Shown here one piece after another: positions 36,262 to 45,746 of a stretch of DNA of 64,000 nt. How positions within the stretch are numbered: position 1 is the first letter of the stretch; the number at the start of each line of letters is the position of its first letter. Where the stretch lies: NCBI RefSeq assembly GCF_000311725.1, contig NZ_HE978515.1:241358-305357 (forward strand), given 5' to 3'. Both the position numbers and the translations under genes were made by a program. The notes under the pieces were generated by a model. The model was not told the DNA's origin and did not search any database. It saw only the letters and a program-made list of their open reading frames with translations. The stretch comes from Robertmurraya massiliosenegalensis JC6. GTDB taxonomy: Bacteria; Bacillota; Bacilli; Bacillales; Cytobacillaceae.

Positions 36262-37646
36262 TTCTCATCCTCCAGATAAGCCCTAAGTTTGTGTAAGGTC
36301 TCTTGATACTCTTTTTCTGGAACAGAATCGTACACAATTCCAGCACCTGCTTGAATATAGACGTCTTCACCTTTCATTACCATCGTACGAATCGCTAAGG
36401 CAAAATCCATATTGCCGTTTGCTGAAAGATATCCAATCGCCCCTGAGTAAACACCTCTTTTCACTTCCTCAAGCTCATTGATAATTTCCATCGCTCTGAT
36501 TTTCGGAGCACCAGATACAGTACCTGCTGGTAAGCAAGCTATTAAAGCATCCAGTGGACTGTACTTTTCAGTTAAAATCCCGCTCACTTCAGAAACTAAA
36601 TGCATGACATGCTTGTATTTTTCAATCTCCATATATTTTTCAAGTTTGATCGTTCCAAACTTACTTACTCTGCCGATATCATTGCGGCCTAAATCTACAA
36701 GCATTTGGTGTTCGGCAAGCTCCTTTTCATCATGCTTTAACTCTTCGGCAAGTCTTTCGTCTTCTTCAGCAGTTCTTCCTCTTGGTCTTGTTCCGGCAAT
36801 TGGATTGGTGATAACCTTATTGTTAGTTGCTTTGATCAAACTCTCAGGTGATGCACCTGCTATGATGTAATCTTCAAAATCTAAATAGTACATGTAAGGA
36901 GATGGATTTTGTACACGTAACTTTCGATAAAACGAGAACGGATCTCCGCTCATTTTCGCCGTCATCCGCTGGGATAATACGACTTGAAAAATATCTCCTT
37001 CAACAATGTACTCCTTTGCTTTTCTCACTTTCTCCATAAATTGTTCTTTTGTCATAGCCGCTTCAAATGAAGTGAGTGTAAATGGTTGCTCCCCTACTTC
37101 ATCTCGTTCAGATATTTCCTTTTTCCTTGTTTGTAGGCGTTTCATTAGCACTGCTTCTGTTGTTGTCTCTAATAGCGGGAGCCCAACTAAATGAACCTTT
37201 TGTTCTAAATGATCAAAAGCGATGATTTCTTCGTACATCATAAAATGCACATCTGGTATTGCAAAATCATCACGTGGTGCCTCCCCAATCTTTTCGTAGT
37301 GACGAATGACATCATAACCTACAAAACCAATTGCTCCTCCAATGAAAGGAATACCCTCTACTTCATTTACACCTATCTTTGGCATATAGCGTTTTAAAAC
37401 TTCAAGAGGTTTTTCCTGTACCATTTCTTCTACGCCATTTTTCACAATTATCGTCTCATGTTGAAATCCTTTAATTTCAAATGCAGGATTTGCGCCGATA
37501 AATGAATACCTTCCTGAATCCTCATGCTTTAATGAACTTTCTAAAAGAAACTTCTTGCTCCCTCCAAGCTTTTGATAAATGGAAATCGGTGTTAACGTAT
37601 CCCCTTGTATGGACTCAGTTAACACGACTCCTTCGTCCAATTTCAT
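36258..37646 (-). CDS. trpE: Anthranilate synthase component I
   Basis: 462 residues from ATG 37646; a GTG directly before it is also possible, and AAGGGGTG lies 9 bases upstream of the ATG. The chorismate-binding domain shows IFQVVLSQRM, PSPYMYYLDF, IAGTRPRGRT and PAGTVSGAPKIRAME. An LLESS-type element near residue 35 is the tryptophan feedback region. First gene of the seven-gene trp operon, behind two tandem T-boxes, so it is regulated by charging of tRNA-Trp and not by a TRAP site near the start. Confidence 0.97.
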   Translation of the reverse strand: MKLDEGVVLTESIQGDTLTPISIYQKLGGSKKFLLESSLKHEDSGRYSFIGANPAFEIKGFQHETIIVKNGVEEMVQEKPLEVLKRYMPKIGVNEVEGIPFIGGAIGFVGYDVIRHYEKIGEAPRDDFAIPDVHFMMYEEIIAFDHLEQKVHLVGLPLLETTTEAVLMKRLQTRKKEISERDEVGEQPFTLTSFEAAMTKEQFMEKVRKAKEYIVEGDIFQVVLSQRMTAKMSGDPFSFYRKLRVQNPSPYMYYLDFEDYIIAGASPESLIKATNNKVITNPIAGTRPRGRTAEEDERLAEELKHDEKELAEHQMLVDLGRNDIGRVSKFGTIKLEKYMEIEKYKHVMHLVSEVSGILTEKYSPLDALIACLPAGTVSGAPKIRAMEIINELEEVKRGVYSGAIGYLSANGNMDFALAIRTMVMKGEDVYIQAGAGIVYDSVPEKEYQETLHKLRAYLEDEK

Positions 37647-37675
37647 CACTCAAAACACCCCTTCTTTTTGAATAA

Positions 37676-37955
37676 AATAAAAAAATCCCCTATAAGCGCA
37701 TAGCTGTGCTTATAGAGGACGATAATTGGTTACCGCGGTGCCACCTCACGTTAGAGCATTCATCCATGCTCTCCCTTTTTCAGATTCGCAAATTTCTTTG
37801 TAAATCCTATCCTTGTAACGGTGGAATTCCGTACAGCCCTACTGATGTTTCAGGCTGTCTCTTGTAAGCCCATTCGATGGAATTGATTTTACCGGCTCAC
37901 ACCTGCCCCGGCTCTCTGTAAAAACCAATCTTCCATGTACTCTTCTTACTCGACG
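37676..37955 (-). promoter_or_regulatory. T-box riboswitch (tryptophan), proximal copy
   Basis: On the minus strand the T-box AGGTGGCACCGCG (37734-37746) precedes an intrinsic terminator (CCCCTATAAGC / GCTTATAGAGG, then T7). The Stem I 3' side carries GAA-TGG-GC with TGG at 37870-37872, a tryptophan codon as specifier. The UGGC of the T-box complements the GCCA end expected of tRNA-Trp. Its terminator is about 30 bases before trpE. Confidence 0.93.
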
Positions 37956-37983
37956 ATGTTCACTATTCATTTTTCGCCAACAC

Positions 37984-38265
37984 AAAAAGGGTCTCTCATC
38001 CTAGGAAAAGGACGAGAAACCCGTGGTGCCACCTTCATTAGCTAAAATATTAGCTCGCTCATAGTATCAAATGTGCATTTTGCCATTTAATACCTGTCTC
38101 TTGTAACGATGAGACTCATTCGCCAAAGCCTACTACAAAAAATTGGTTCGGTTTGGAAGCTCAGAAGCCCATTCACTTAAAAATCAACACTGATTTGCAC
38201 CAACCATCAGCTCTCTAAAGAATCCTTCTAAGTTACTCTTCTTCGTCAACGCTTTACTTTATTGT
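37984..38265 (-). promoter_or_regulatory. T-box riboswitch (tryptophan), distal copy
   Basis: A second complete T-box lies upstream: T-box AAGGTGGCACCACGG (38021-38035), terminator with GGGTCTCTCATCC paired to GGACGAGAAACCC and a T6 run, and Stem I with AGAGAG. The specifier TGG at 38169-38171 is again flanked GAA-TGG-GC. Both must be antiterminated for transcription to reach trpE, giving steeper control. Confidence 0.93.
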
Positions 38266-38270
38266 TAATT

Positions 38271-38299
38271 ATCATATACACATATTGCCTCAAAGTCAA
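38271..38299 (-). promoter_or_regulatory. Probable sigma-A promoter of the trp operon
   Basis: Minus strand TTGACT (38294-38299), 17-base spacer, TATGAT (38271-38276). It lies immediately upstream of the distal T-box. The remaining gap to 38467 is AT-rich and must contain the MFS gene promoter, which I could not assign. Confidence 0.8.
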
Positions 38300-38467
38300 C
38301 CGATTTTATCAAAAGATTCTAATTATCCATAAATAGTCAATCATTTTTCAGTTAGTTTTTCATCATTTATGTAAATATTAATGTTGGGAGTTATCGATTT
38401 TTAATCAGATATGAAGTCTTCTACTTGCTAAAATGCATAAACAATAATAAAAAAGGCGGAGCAAAAG

Positions 38468-39721
38468 ATGGATTTCATTGAAAATTCTTTATCAAAGAGA
38501 GCGGATAGTAAAAAAACACAACAATCTCAAGGGAGTAAATGGAGTGTTTTAGCGTTAGCCTCGATCCCTCTTGTCATGACATTAGGTAATTCAATGCTTA
38601 TTCCTGTTCTTCCAGCAATGAAAGAAGAATTGAACATTACTTCTTTCCAATCAAGCATGATCATTACTGTCTATTCCATTGTTGCGATTATTTTAATTCC
38701 GATTGCGGGGTTTATTTCTGACCATATTGGCCGAAAAAAAGTGATCATTCCTAGCCTTATCATTGCGGGTATTGGTGGAATGATTTCCGGATGGGCTGCT
38801 TGGAAAATAACTGATCCTTACTGGATTATTCTCATTGGTCGAGCACTTCAAGGAATTGGAGCAGCTGGTGCTGCACCGATTGTTATGCCCCTTGTAGGAG
38901 ATATGTTTAAAAGCGAAAAAGAAGTTAGTAGTACCCTTGGGATCATTGAAACATCGAATACACTTGGAAAGGTCATTAGTCCCATTTTGGGAGCTTTTTT
39001 AGCAACCTTTGTTTGGTTCATTCCATTTTTGTCGTTTCCCATTTTCTGTTTATTATCTATCTTTTTAATGGCGATCTTTGTCAGGCGAGGAAACACCGAA
39101 TACGAACCCATTCCATTTAAGGAATTTATTCAGCAAATCAAGAAAATCTTTAAAAATAACGGCAGATGGTTAATCGCTATTTTTGCGATCGGGATTATTT
39201 TAATGTTTGTCCTTTTTGGGGTTCTTTTTTATCTGTCTGAAATTCTCGAGAGAGATCATCATATTATGAATGTAAAAAAAGGACTATATCTTGCTTTACC
39301 TTTGGGTGCTTTATGCCTTACCTCGCTCATTACAGGAAAGATCATCAAGGAAAATAAAGTATTGATGAAATGGATAACATTTGCTGCACTTTTATTAATG
39401 TCGTTATCCATTGCAAGCCTAAGCTTTTCCAAAGGACTTTGGTTTATGATTATCATGTTCTTGTTAAGTGGAATTGGCATAGGAGCAAGCTTACCTTGTC
39501 TTGATGCTATTATTACAGAAGGAATTCAAAAGGACCAGCGAGGGACGATTACATCAATCTACCATTCGATGCGTTTCATTGGAGTAGCAGCGGGGCCACC
39601 AGTTATGGCGATTTTACTGAAACATATCGAGGGAAGCCTTTTTTATATACTAGCCATCGTTGGTATCACGGCGGTTTTACTTACCTTATTAGCCATTAAA
39701 CCTGATAAGAAGAAAAAATAA
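38468..39721 (+). CDS. Major facilitator superfamily efflux transporter
   Basis: 417 residues with twelve predicted helices after a polar N-terminal tail of about 25 residues. The loop 2-3 signature GFISDHIGRKKVIIP, and PVLPAMKEELNIT near the start, fit the drug:H+ antiporter branch of the family. AAAGGCGGAG precedes the ATG. Monocistronic with a terminator. Substrate cannot be read from sequence. Confidence 0.88.
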   Translation: MDFIENSLSKRADSKKTQQSQGSKWSVLALASIPLVMTLGNSMLIPVLPAMKEELNITSFQSSMIITVYSIVAIILIPIAGFISDHIGRKKVIIPSLIIAGIGGMISGWAAWKITDPYWIILIGRALQGIGAAGAAPIVMPLVGDMFKSEKEVSSTLGIIETSNTLGKVISPILGAFLATFVWFIPFLSFPIFCLLSIFLMAIFVRRGNTEYEPIPFKEFIQQIKKIFKNNGRWLIAIFAIGIILMFVLFGVLFYLSEILERDHHIMNVKKGLYLALPLGALCLTSLITGKIIKENKVLMKWITFAALLLMSLSIASLSFSKGLWFMIIMFLLSGIGIGASLPCLDAIITEGIQKDQRGTITSIYHSMRFIGVAAGPPVMAILLKHIEGSLFYILAIVGITAVLLTLLAIKPDKKKK

Positions 39722-39724
39722 GTC

Positions 39725-39768
39725 CCAGCCAGATTTTATGAAAATATTTCAATAAACTGGCTGGCTTT
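39725..39768 (+). terminator. Terminator after the MFS gene
   Basis: CCAGCCAG and CTGGCTGG form an 8-bp stem around a 24-base AT-rich loop just after the stop codon. The T-run is short. Confidence 0.65.
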
Positions 39769-39777
39769 ACATTCTCT

Positions 39778-40539
39778 TTACTGAACCGTTTTTGTAATAA
39801 AATCCGTTACCAATCGGTTGAAAATCTCCCATTTTTTAGTTAATACTTGATGGGAGACCTTTTCGATCACTTTAAGCTGATGAGGAATGTCACGATAAGA
39901 CCTTATGTGCTGATTAGTGAAATCGTTCGAACCGTACACTAATAATAATGGACTTTTCAACTGTGTAAGTCGTTCGACACAAGAGTAAGTCAATGTCTTC
40001 TCATAATACTGGAACCATAATTCCTTATTTGCTTTCATCATATGATCAAATAACACCTTAGCAATATCCCGACGATTGGTGTGGCTACTAGCAATACATT
40101 TAGCAAGAAAACGAGGGAATTTTTTTACTAAATACATTCCAATCAAGTGCTCCTCTTTTAAAATTAGCGATTGTACTTTCGGATAACTACTGACTAAAAT
40201 AGTTGCAGTGGTACGCTCTGGAAAAATTAAGGCAAATTCCTGTGCAATAATTCCACCTGCTGAGTACCCACAAATCACTGCTTTCGATATTTGCAAATGA
40301 TCGAGAAGAAACTTTATTTCATTGGCATAGCTGCTGATCGAGCTGTCTAAATATGTACCCACTGATGAGTCCCCATGACCACTTAGATCAGGAAAAATGA
40401 CTCGAAAGTGTTCTTGCAAATATGATTGAAAAAGAAATACCTTTCTACCCATTCCAGGTGGATGAATAAAAACGATTGGTACTCCCGAACCAAGTTCATC
40501 ATAATACATATTGAAATCTTCATTTTTAAAAATCGGCAT
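39778..40539 (-). CDS. Alpha/beta-hydrolase fold protein
   Basis: 253 residues. Nucleophile elbow GYSAGG with Ser93, oxyanion region IHPPGMG near residue 26, DLSGHGDS near 52, candidate acid Asp in YGSNDF (about 206) and His in KVSHQVL (about 236). This is a generic esterase/lipase or C-C hydrolase with no signal peptide, so it is cytoplasmic. GGGAGG precedes the ATG. Substrate unknown. Confidence 0.85.
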   Translation of the reverse strand: MPIFKNEDFNMYYDELGSGVPIVFIHPPGMGRKVFLFQSYLQEHFRVIFPDLSGHGDSSVGTYLDSSISSYANEIKFLLDHLQISKAVICGYSAGGIIAQEFALIFPERTTATILVSSYPKVQSLILKEEHLIGMYLVKKFPRFLAKCIASSHTNRRDIAKVLFDHMMKANKELWFQYYEKTLTYSCVERLTQLKSPLLLVYGSNDFTNQHIRSYRDIPHQLKVIEKVSHQVLTKKWEIFNRLVTDFITKTVQ

Positions 40540-40716
40540 AGCAACCTCCCAAAATTACATATCTCTTCCTATCTAATATGACTTGCTCGTTCATCTCTCA
40601 TACAAAAATGTAAAAATGACATGAATTTTTTGTGAACAACAAGGAATCACGCTGGTCTTGTACGAATATATAATCGAAGGGTATAACCCTTTATATTTGG
40701 AGAGGAGGAATGCATT

Positions 40717-41265
40717 ATGTCAAAAAAAGTACTGATTCTTGCGGGAGATGCGGTTGAGGCATTAGAAATTTACTACCCGTATTTCCGCTGTCTTGAAGAA
40801 GGTTATGATGTACAAATTGCCGCTCCATCAAAGAAGCAACTACAAACAGTCGTGCATGATTTTATTGGGTGGGATACTTACACGGAAAGTAAAGGATACT
40901 TAATCGAATCCCATTTAACGTTTGAAGATGTAAAGCCTGAGGAATACGATGGATTGATTATTCCTGGTGGAAGAGCTCCTGAATACATCCGTCTAAATGA
41001 AAATGTCCCAGCGATCGTTTCTCATTTTTTTGAAACGAATAAACCCATTGCAGCAATTTGTCATGCGAGCCTAATTTTAACTACTGTAAAGGAATATTTA
41101 AAGGACCGCGAGCTTACAGCTTATATAGCGTGTAAACCTGACGTAGAAGCAACAGGTGCTACATACATTGCGGAACATTTACATGTTGAAGGGAATCTTG
41201 TTTCAGGACATGCTTGGCCAGATTTGCCTGGCTTTATGAGGGAGTTTATTAAACAACTAAGTTAA
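40717..41265 (+). CDS. DJ-1/PfpI family protein
   Basis: 182 residues with the family's nucleophile elbow AAICHAS (Cys115) and conserved Glu in the first third. GLIIPGGRAPEYI precedes it as usual. Members act as glyoxalases, deglycases, proteases or chaperones. AGAGGAGG precedes the ATG. Monocistronic, ended by a strong terminator. It is distinct from the second, Cys-less DJ-1-like gene 1 kb downstream. Confidence 0.88.
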   Translation: MSKKVLILAGDAVEALEIYYPYFRCLEEGYDVQIAAPSKKQLQTVVHDFIGWDTYTESKGYLIESHLTFEDVKPEEYDGLIIPGGRAPEYIRLNENVPAIVSHFFETNKPIAAICHASLILTTVKEYLKDRELTAYIACKPDVEATGATYIAEHLHVEGNLVSGHAWPDLPGFMREFIKQLS

Positions 41266-41309
41266 ATAAAAACAATGCGATTCAGTTTTTTTGAATCGCA
41301 TTGTTTTTA
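41266..41309 (+). terminator. Terminator of the DJ-1 gene
   Basis: AAACAATGCGATTCA and TGAATCGCATTGTTT form a 15-bp stem followed by T bases. Confidence 0.92.
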
Positions 41310-41344
41310 TTGCTATTACGAGTCCTAAAGATGGTTATGAAAAG

Positions 41345-42139
41345 TTACGTTTCTAATCTTGGCTTAGTTGGGTCGCAATTTGGCTGATCCATATCAGTTG
41401 TTTCTGCGAGTTTTGTTAAGTAATAACATTCCTCACGCATCATATGGTCTGCCATTAACGGTGCAAATGTACCTAATGCCACATTGCTTAGCTCTAATTC
41501 CTCAATTTCATTTAAAAACCCCATGAATACATTCATTTCTAACTGGACATCATGATTGAATTTCTCTAGGGCAGGAAAAGTCGACAAATTCGTTCGTAAA
41601 AACCCCGTCAACTCAACAGCTTTTAAATAAAATGCTTCAAAATTTTTCGTAAATTCATCACTTTTTTGTTTTATTTTCTTTTCAACGGTTTCCATATTAT
41701 CGGAAATCGTACCTGCATGACCGGCGCCATCTAACAGCCAAATTAAGTGATGATGAAGTTCATGAAACAGTGGCGGTACTTCTCCTTTTTTTAAATAACC
41801 TAATAACAACAAGTATTCTTCCAACTCATTCACCATGTGGCTAATAAAAGCAGGACCTAAATGGATCGTTATTTTTGCTGTCAAATGTCTCTCAATTATA
41901 TCTAGTTTAAATTGGCGAAGCTTCTTTGCCTCTACTTCAGCCTCTTCGCTTAATTTCATTAAATCTGCCTCATCTACTCTTTTTAATAACCGATCAAAAA
42001 TTGTAATGAACTCATTTGCTTGTTCAATAAGCTCCCTCTCATTTGGTCCTAGCGAATCATGAATAAATCTAGCATGGTCCCCTAATACTTGAAGCCAAAA
42101 ACGATGTTCAAACTTGGCAGCAGGTTCATACTTTGTCAT
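41345..42139 (-). CDS. DUF2935 family helical protein
   Basis: 264 residues, nearly all helical, apparently with two similar halves: EHRFWLQVLGDHARFIHDSL near the N-terminus, and near the C-terminus LMADHMMREECYYLTKL. The repeated His/Glu pattern suggests a ferritin-like metal-binding four-helix fold, as proposed for this family. No biochemical role is known to me. GAAGGGAAG precedes the ATG. Confidence 0.8.
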   Translation of the reverse strand: MTKYEPAAKFEHRFWLQVLGDHARFIHDSLGPNERELIEQANEFITIFDRLLKRVDEADLMKLSEEAEVEAKKLRQFKLDIIERHLTAKITIHLGPAFISHMVNELEEYLLLLGYLKKGEVPPLFHELHHHLIWLLDGAGHAGTISDNMETVEKKIKQKSDEFTKNFEAFYLKAVELTGFLRTNLSTFPALEKFNHDVQLEMNVFMGFLNEIEELELSNVALGTFAPLMADHMMREECYYLTKLAETTDMDQPNCDPTKPRLET

Positions 42140-42337
42140 GGCAACTTCCCTTCTTTCTATTTGTTGGAAATTAGTTCGAGATTCTTTCCAATTTCATACC
42201 TCTTACCATATATAGAGTATTTGCGGGTACATTATGATCAAATTAAATTTTTGTAATTTTATGAATCTTAAAGGAGATTTAAGAAAAATGTAGAAATGGT
42301 ATGAAAGAAGATGAACCTTTTCCTAGGAGGTGAAGTG

Positions 42338-42871
42338 ATGACAACTGGCATCTTACTTTATCCAAGATTCAGCGAGTATGAACTATCTGTCATCCTCTCT
42401 GTTCTCACACAAGCCAATCACCCTAAAATATTCATCGGATTGAATGACGCTCCAATAAAGGGTGAGGCTGGGTTAACATGTTTACCAGAAGCGACCATTG
42501 ATAACGTCCATCTTGACCAACTACAAAGCCTTGTTCTACCAGGTGTAGACGACTTTCAGCATTTAATGGAAAAAGAAGCACTCTTTGAGTTTATTCGCAA
42601 AGTTTACGAACAAGATGCCGTTATTGGTGCCATTTCGAGTGCACCATTTTTATTAGCGAAAGCAGGTATTTTACTTGATCGATTTTATACGACAGGTATT
42701 TCCAAACAGGCTCGAGAATTTTTAGGAGTCTTTTCAGAGAAAGGATATGTTGATGCTCCCTATGTCTTCGATAAAGGAATTTTGACTGCAAAAGGTGCCT
42801 ATTTTATTGACTTCGCTAACAAGTTCGGTCAAGTATTGGAATTGGATTTTAATCGTAATTGGTACAGATAA
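42338..42871 (+). CDS. DJ-1/PfpI-like protein with Ser in place of the catalytic Cys
   Basis: 177 residues from ATG 42338, which has AGGAGGTGA just upstream; the frame opens earlier at 42311. The fold matches DJ-1/PfpI: MTTGILLYPRFSEYELSV at the start and VLPGVDDFQ before the elbow. The elbow reads IGAISSAPF, with Ser100 where family members have Cys in AIC-x-AP. Thiol chemistry is thus unlikely and a binding or sensory role is possible. Monocistronic; convergent with the fru operon across a shared terminator. Confidence 0.8.
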   Translation: MTTGILLYPRFSEYELSVILSVLTQANHPKIFIGLNDAPIKGEAGLTCLPEATIDNVHLDQLQSLVLPGVDDFQHLMEKEALFEFIRKVYEQDAVIGAISSAPFLLAKAGILLDRFYTTGISKQAREFLGVFSEKGYVDAPYVFDKGILTAKGAYFIDFANKFGQVLELDFNRNWYR

Positions 42872-42906
42872 CGTATTTAAGTCTTTAGTGGCAAGTTTAC
42901 AAAATT

Positions 42907-42948
42907 TAAAAAACGAACAAAATCTTGTCGATTTTGTTCGTTTCGTTT
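42907..42948. terminator. Bidirectional terminator between the DJ-1-like gene and fruA
   Basis: ACGAACAAAATC and GATTTTGTTCGT pair over 12 bp with a 5-base loop. An A/T tract lies on both sides, serving the end of fruA on the minus strand. Confidence 0.9.
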
Positions 42949-42954
42949 ATCTTA

Positions 42955-44823
42955 TTAATTTGTACGTTTTTTAAGAAAACCAAGTAGTATCGCTGATACT
43001 ATCGCACCAATAAGAATAGCTAGTAAATACATGAACCAGCCGCCATTAACGAGTGGGATAACGAATAGTCCACCATGTGGCGCTTGGAGACCAATTCCGA
43101 AAAGCATCGATAAACCGCCGGCAACAGCTGAACCTGCCATCAGCGAAGGAATGACACGAACTGGGTCAGCTGCCGCAAAAGGAATTGCACCTTCTGTAAT
43201 AAACGATAACCCCATTATATAGTTCACTTTTCCTGCATCACGTTCTTGTTTATTAAAGCGATTTGGGAAAAAGGTTGTTGCAAGAGCAATTCCTAATGGT
43301 GGAACCATTCCTGCAGCCATAATCGCTGCCATCGGTTCGTAAACTCCACTTGCTAGTAGTCCTGTACCAAATACATAAGCAGCTTTATTAACAGGTCCAC
43401 CCATATCGAAAGACATCATTAGTCCAAGAATAATGCCTAATAGCACTGCGTTCCCTGTTCCCAGTCCGGATAGCCAATCAGAGATCGCCGTATTTAAAGC
43501 ACCGACTGGTTTATTAACAACATAAAGCATAATAAATCCTGTTAAAGCAATCCCTAGTAATGGATAGAGTAAGATCGTTTTGATTCCTTCAAGCGAAGCT
43601 GGCAAACCGGAGAAAACTTTTTTCAAACCTACCACTAAGTAACCTGCGAGAAAACCTGCAACAAGACCACCGAGGAAACCTGCCCCACCAGTAGCAGCAA
43701 GCATACCGCCTACCATACCAGCAGCAAATCCTGGTCGATCTGCGATGCTCATGGCAATGAATCCTGCTAAAATCGGTATCATTAACCCAAAAGCTGTCCC
43801 GCCACCAATTGTATTTAACGCTTCAGCTATCGGGTGATAGGACGCATCAGCTGGATCGCTTGCATTAATTCCAAACATAAAGCTAATGGCGATTAATATT
43901 CCCCCACCAACAACAAATGGGAGCATATTTGAAACACCACTCATTAAATGCTTATATATCGTTGCTGCAATCCCTCTAGTTTCTTGCTTCGTTTCTTTTT
44001 TTGCTCCACCTTGCCCTTGATAAATAGGTGCATCTTGCTTTAGTGCTCTTTCAATCAACTGCTGAGACTTACGAATCCCATCGGCAACTGGCGCTTCAAT
44101 TACATGCTTACCATTGAATCGGTTCATTTCTACATTTGTATCTGCTGCCACAATCACCGCAACAGCGTTTTCAATTTCCTCTTCAGTCAAAACATTTTTA
44201 GCACCACCAGAACCATTTGTTTCGACTTTAATGTCAACCCCTAATTCTTCTGCTTTTTGTTTTAATGAATCTGCCGCCATATAGGTGTGGGCAATGCCTG
44301 TTGGACAAGCTGTTACTGCGACGATAAAATCTTTTTTCCCACTCATGGACTGCACTTCTTCTTCTTTTTCTTCATCATAACGATTAATAATATTTATAAT
44401 TTCCTCTTCTGTCTTCGCTGTCAATAATTGCTCTCTCACTTCCTGATTCATCAAGATAGTCGACAGTCTCGAAAGGGCTTCCAGATGTGTATTATTAGCT
44501 CCTTCCGTCGCTGCAATCATAAAGAATAAATGAGAAGGTGCACCATCTAATGATTGATAATTCACTCCAGAAACAGATCGTCCAAAGGCAATCGCAGGTT
44601 CTCTGACGGCTTTCGTCTTTGCATGCGGAATGGCAATCCCTTCCCCGATTCCAGTTGTACTCTGTTCTTCTCTAGCAAGAATCGCATTTTTAAAAGTTTC
44701 CCGATCCACTAATTTATTCGCTTGATCAAGAACCTCAACAAGCTCATCAATCGCATTTATTTTTTCTTTTCCATCGAGTGACAGTTTAATGGTTTGTTTC
44801 GTTAGTAATTCTGTAATCCTCAT
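42955..44823 (-). CDS. fruA: PTS fructose-specific enzyme IIABC
   Basis: 622 residues with three PTS domains in one chain: EIIA (1-150, phospho-His67 in IAIPHAKT), EIIB (165-260, phospho-Cys173 in TACPTGIAHTYMA) and the EIIC channel (about 285-620). It imports fructose as fructose 1-phosphate. A Glu-rich linker joins A and B. The start overlaps the fruK stop by 4 bases. Third gene of fruRKA. Confidence 0.97.
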   Translation of the reverse strand: MRITELLTKQTIKLSLDGKEKINAIDELVEVLDQANKLVDRETFKNAILAREEQSTTGIGEGIAIPHAKTKAVREPAIAFGRSVSGVNYQSLDGAPSHLFFMIAATEGANNTHLEALSRLSTILMNQEVREQLLTAKTEEEIINIINRYDEEKEEEVQSMSGKKDFIVAVTACPTGIAHTYMAADSLKQKAEELGVDIKVETNGSGGAKNVLTEEEIENAVAVIVAADTNVEMNRFNGKHVIEAPVADGIRKSQQLIERALKQDAPIYQGQGGAKKETKQETRGIAATIYKHLMSGVSNMLPFVVGGGILIAISFMFGINASDPADASYHPIAEALNTIGGGTAFGLMIPILAGFIAMSIADRPGFAAGMVGGMLAATGGAGFLGGLVAGFLAGYLVVGLKKVFSGLPASLEGIKTILLYPLLGIALTGFIMLYVVNKPVGALNTAISDWLSGLGTGNAVLLGIILGLMMSFDMGGPVNKAAYVFGTGLLASGVYEPMAAIMAAGMVPPLGIALATTFFPNRFNKQERDAGKVNYIMGLSFITEGAIPFAAADPVRVIPSLMAGSAVAGGLSMLFGIGLQAPHGGLFVIPLVNGGWFMYLLAILIGAIVSAILLGFLKKRTN

Positions 44824-45746
44824 AATGCTTCCCCCTTTACCTCTTCTATCTTTACTTGTGTTAATACCTCTTCAACTTTCTCTCTCGTACATAAACCTAA
44901 TGAAAATGCCGTAGCACTTCCACATGCAACACTATAGCGAAACGCTTCTTCATAATTACCATTACGCTCATATTTCGCAATAAAACCAGCAACCATCGAA
45001 TCCCCTGCACCAACAGAACTCCTTAGCTTTCCTTTTGGAGTATTTGAGACAAAGGTTACATTCTCGTTCACAAAAATGGCTCCTTTATCGGCTAAGGATA
45101 CGATGACATTTTCAGCTCCCATGTCTACTAATTGCCGTGCAAAGGGAATAGCCTGTTTTGCGCTTTCAATTTTCACATTAAAAAAGTCACCCAGTTCATG
45201 ATGATTTGGTTTAATAAGAAAAGGTTTATATGTGAGAATACTCTTTAGCAACTCTTCTTCTGCATCGACAATACATTTAACATTGGAATCTAAACAAATG
45301 TTAGCTAACTCCTCATACGTACTTCTCGGCATTGAGTTAGGAATACTTCCAGCTAAAATGAGAATATCTTCCTCAGTCAGTGTCTTTATTTTATCTTTCA
45401 ATGCTTCAAAATCACTTGCTAAAATCGTTGGGCCAATAGCATTCACTTCTGTTTCTTCATGAGCACTTAGTTTAACGTTAATTCTTGTATCTTCTTGTAC
45501 TTTCACAAAATCTGTTGTAATTCCATAGTTCTCTAGAAATTCTTCAATATATACTCCTGTAAAGCCTCCTATAAATCCAAGTGCCTTACTGTCAACCCCC
45601 ACTCTTTTTAGAACTTGTGAAACATTGATTCCTTTTCCACCCGGAAATTTTGATTCCGTAACGGAACGATTTAATTGACCGAGTCGGACCTCGTCTAATT
45701 TGACAATATAGTCTAAAGATGGATTTAACGTAACTGTGTATATCAT
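44820..45746 (-). CDS. fruK: 1-Phosphofructokinase
   Basis: 308 residues, PfkB family: N-terminal MIYTVTLNPSLDYIV, PGGKGINVSQVL sugar-binding block and C-terminal SVGAGDSMVAGF with the catalytic Asp. It converts fructose 1-phosphate to fructose 1,6-bisphosphate. Overlaps fruR and fruA by 4 bases each. Confidence 0.97.
   Translation of the reverse strand: MIYTVTLNPSLDYIVKLDEVRLGQLNRSVTESKFPGGKGINVSQVLKRVGVDSKALGFIGGFTGVYIEEFLENYGITTDFVKVQEDTRINVKLSAHEETEVNAIGPTILASDFEALKDKIKTLTEEDILILAGSIPNSMPRSTYEELANICLDSNVKCIVDAEEELLKSILTYKPFLIKPNHHELGDFFNVKIESAKQAIPFARQLVDMGAENVIVSLADKGAIFVNENVTFVSNTPKGKLRSSVGAGDSMVAGFIAKYERNGNYEEAFRYSVACGSATAFSLGLCTREKVEEVLTQVKIEEVKGEAL

Noticed and set aside
37676..38265. 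TRAP-binding site for trp regulation as in B. subtilis
   Set aside because: The leader shows two T-boxes, and no series of regularly spaced GAG/UAG triplets was seen before trpE.
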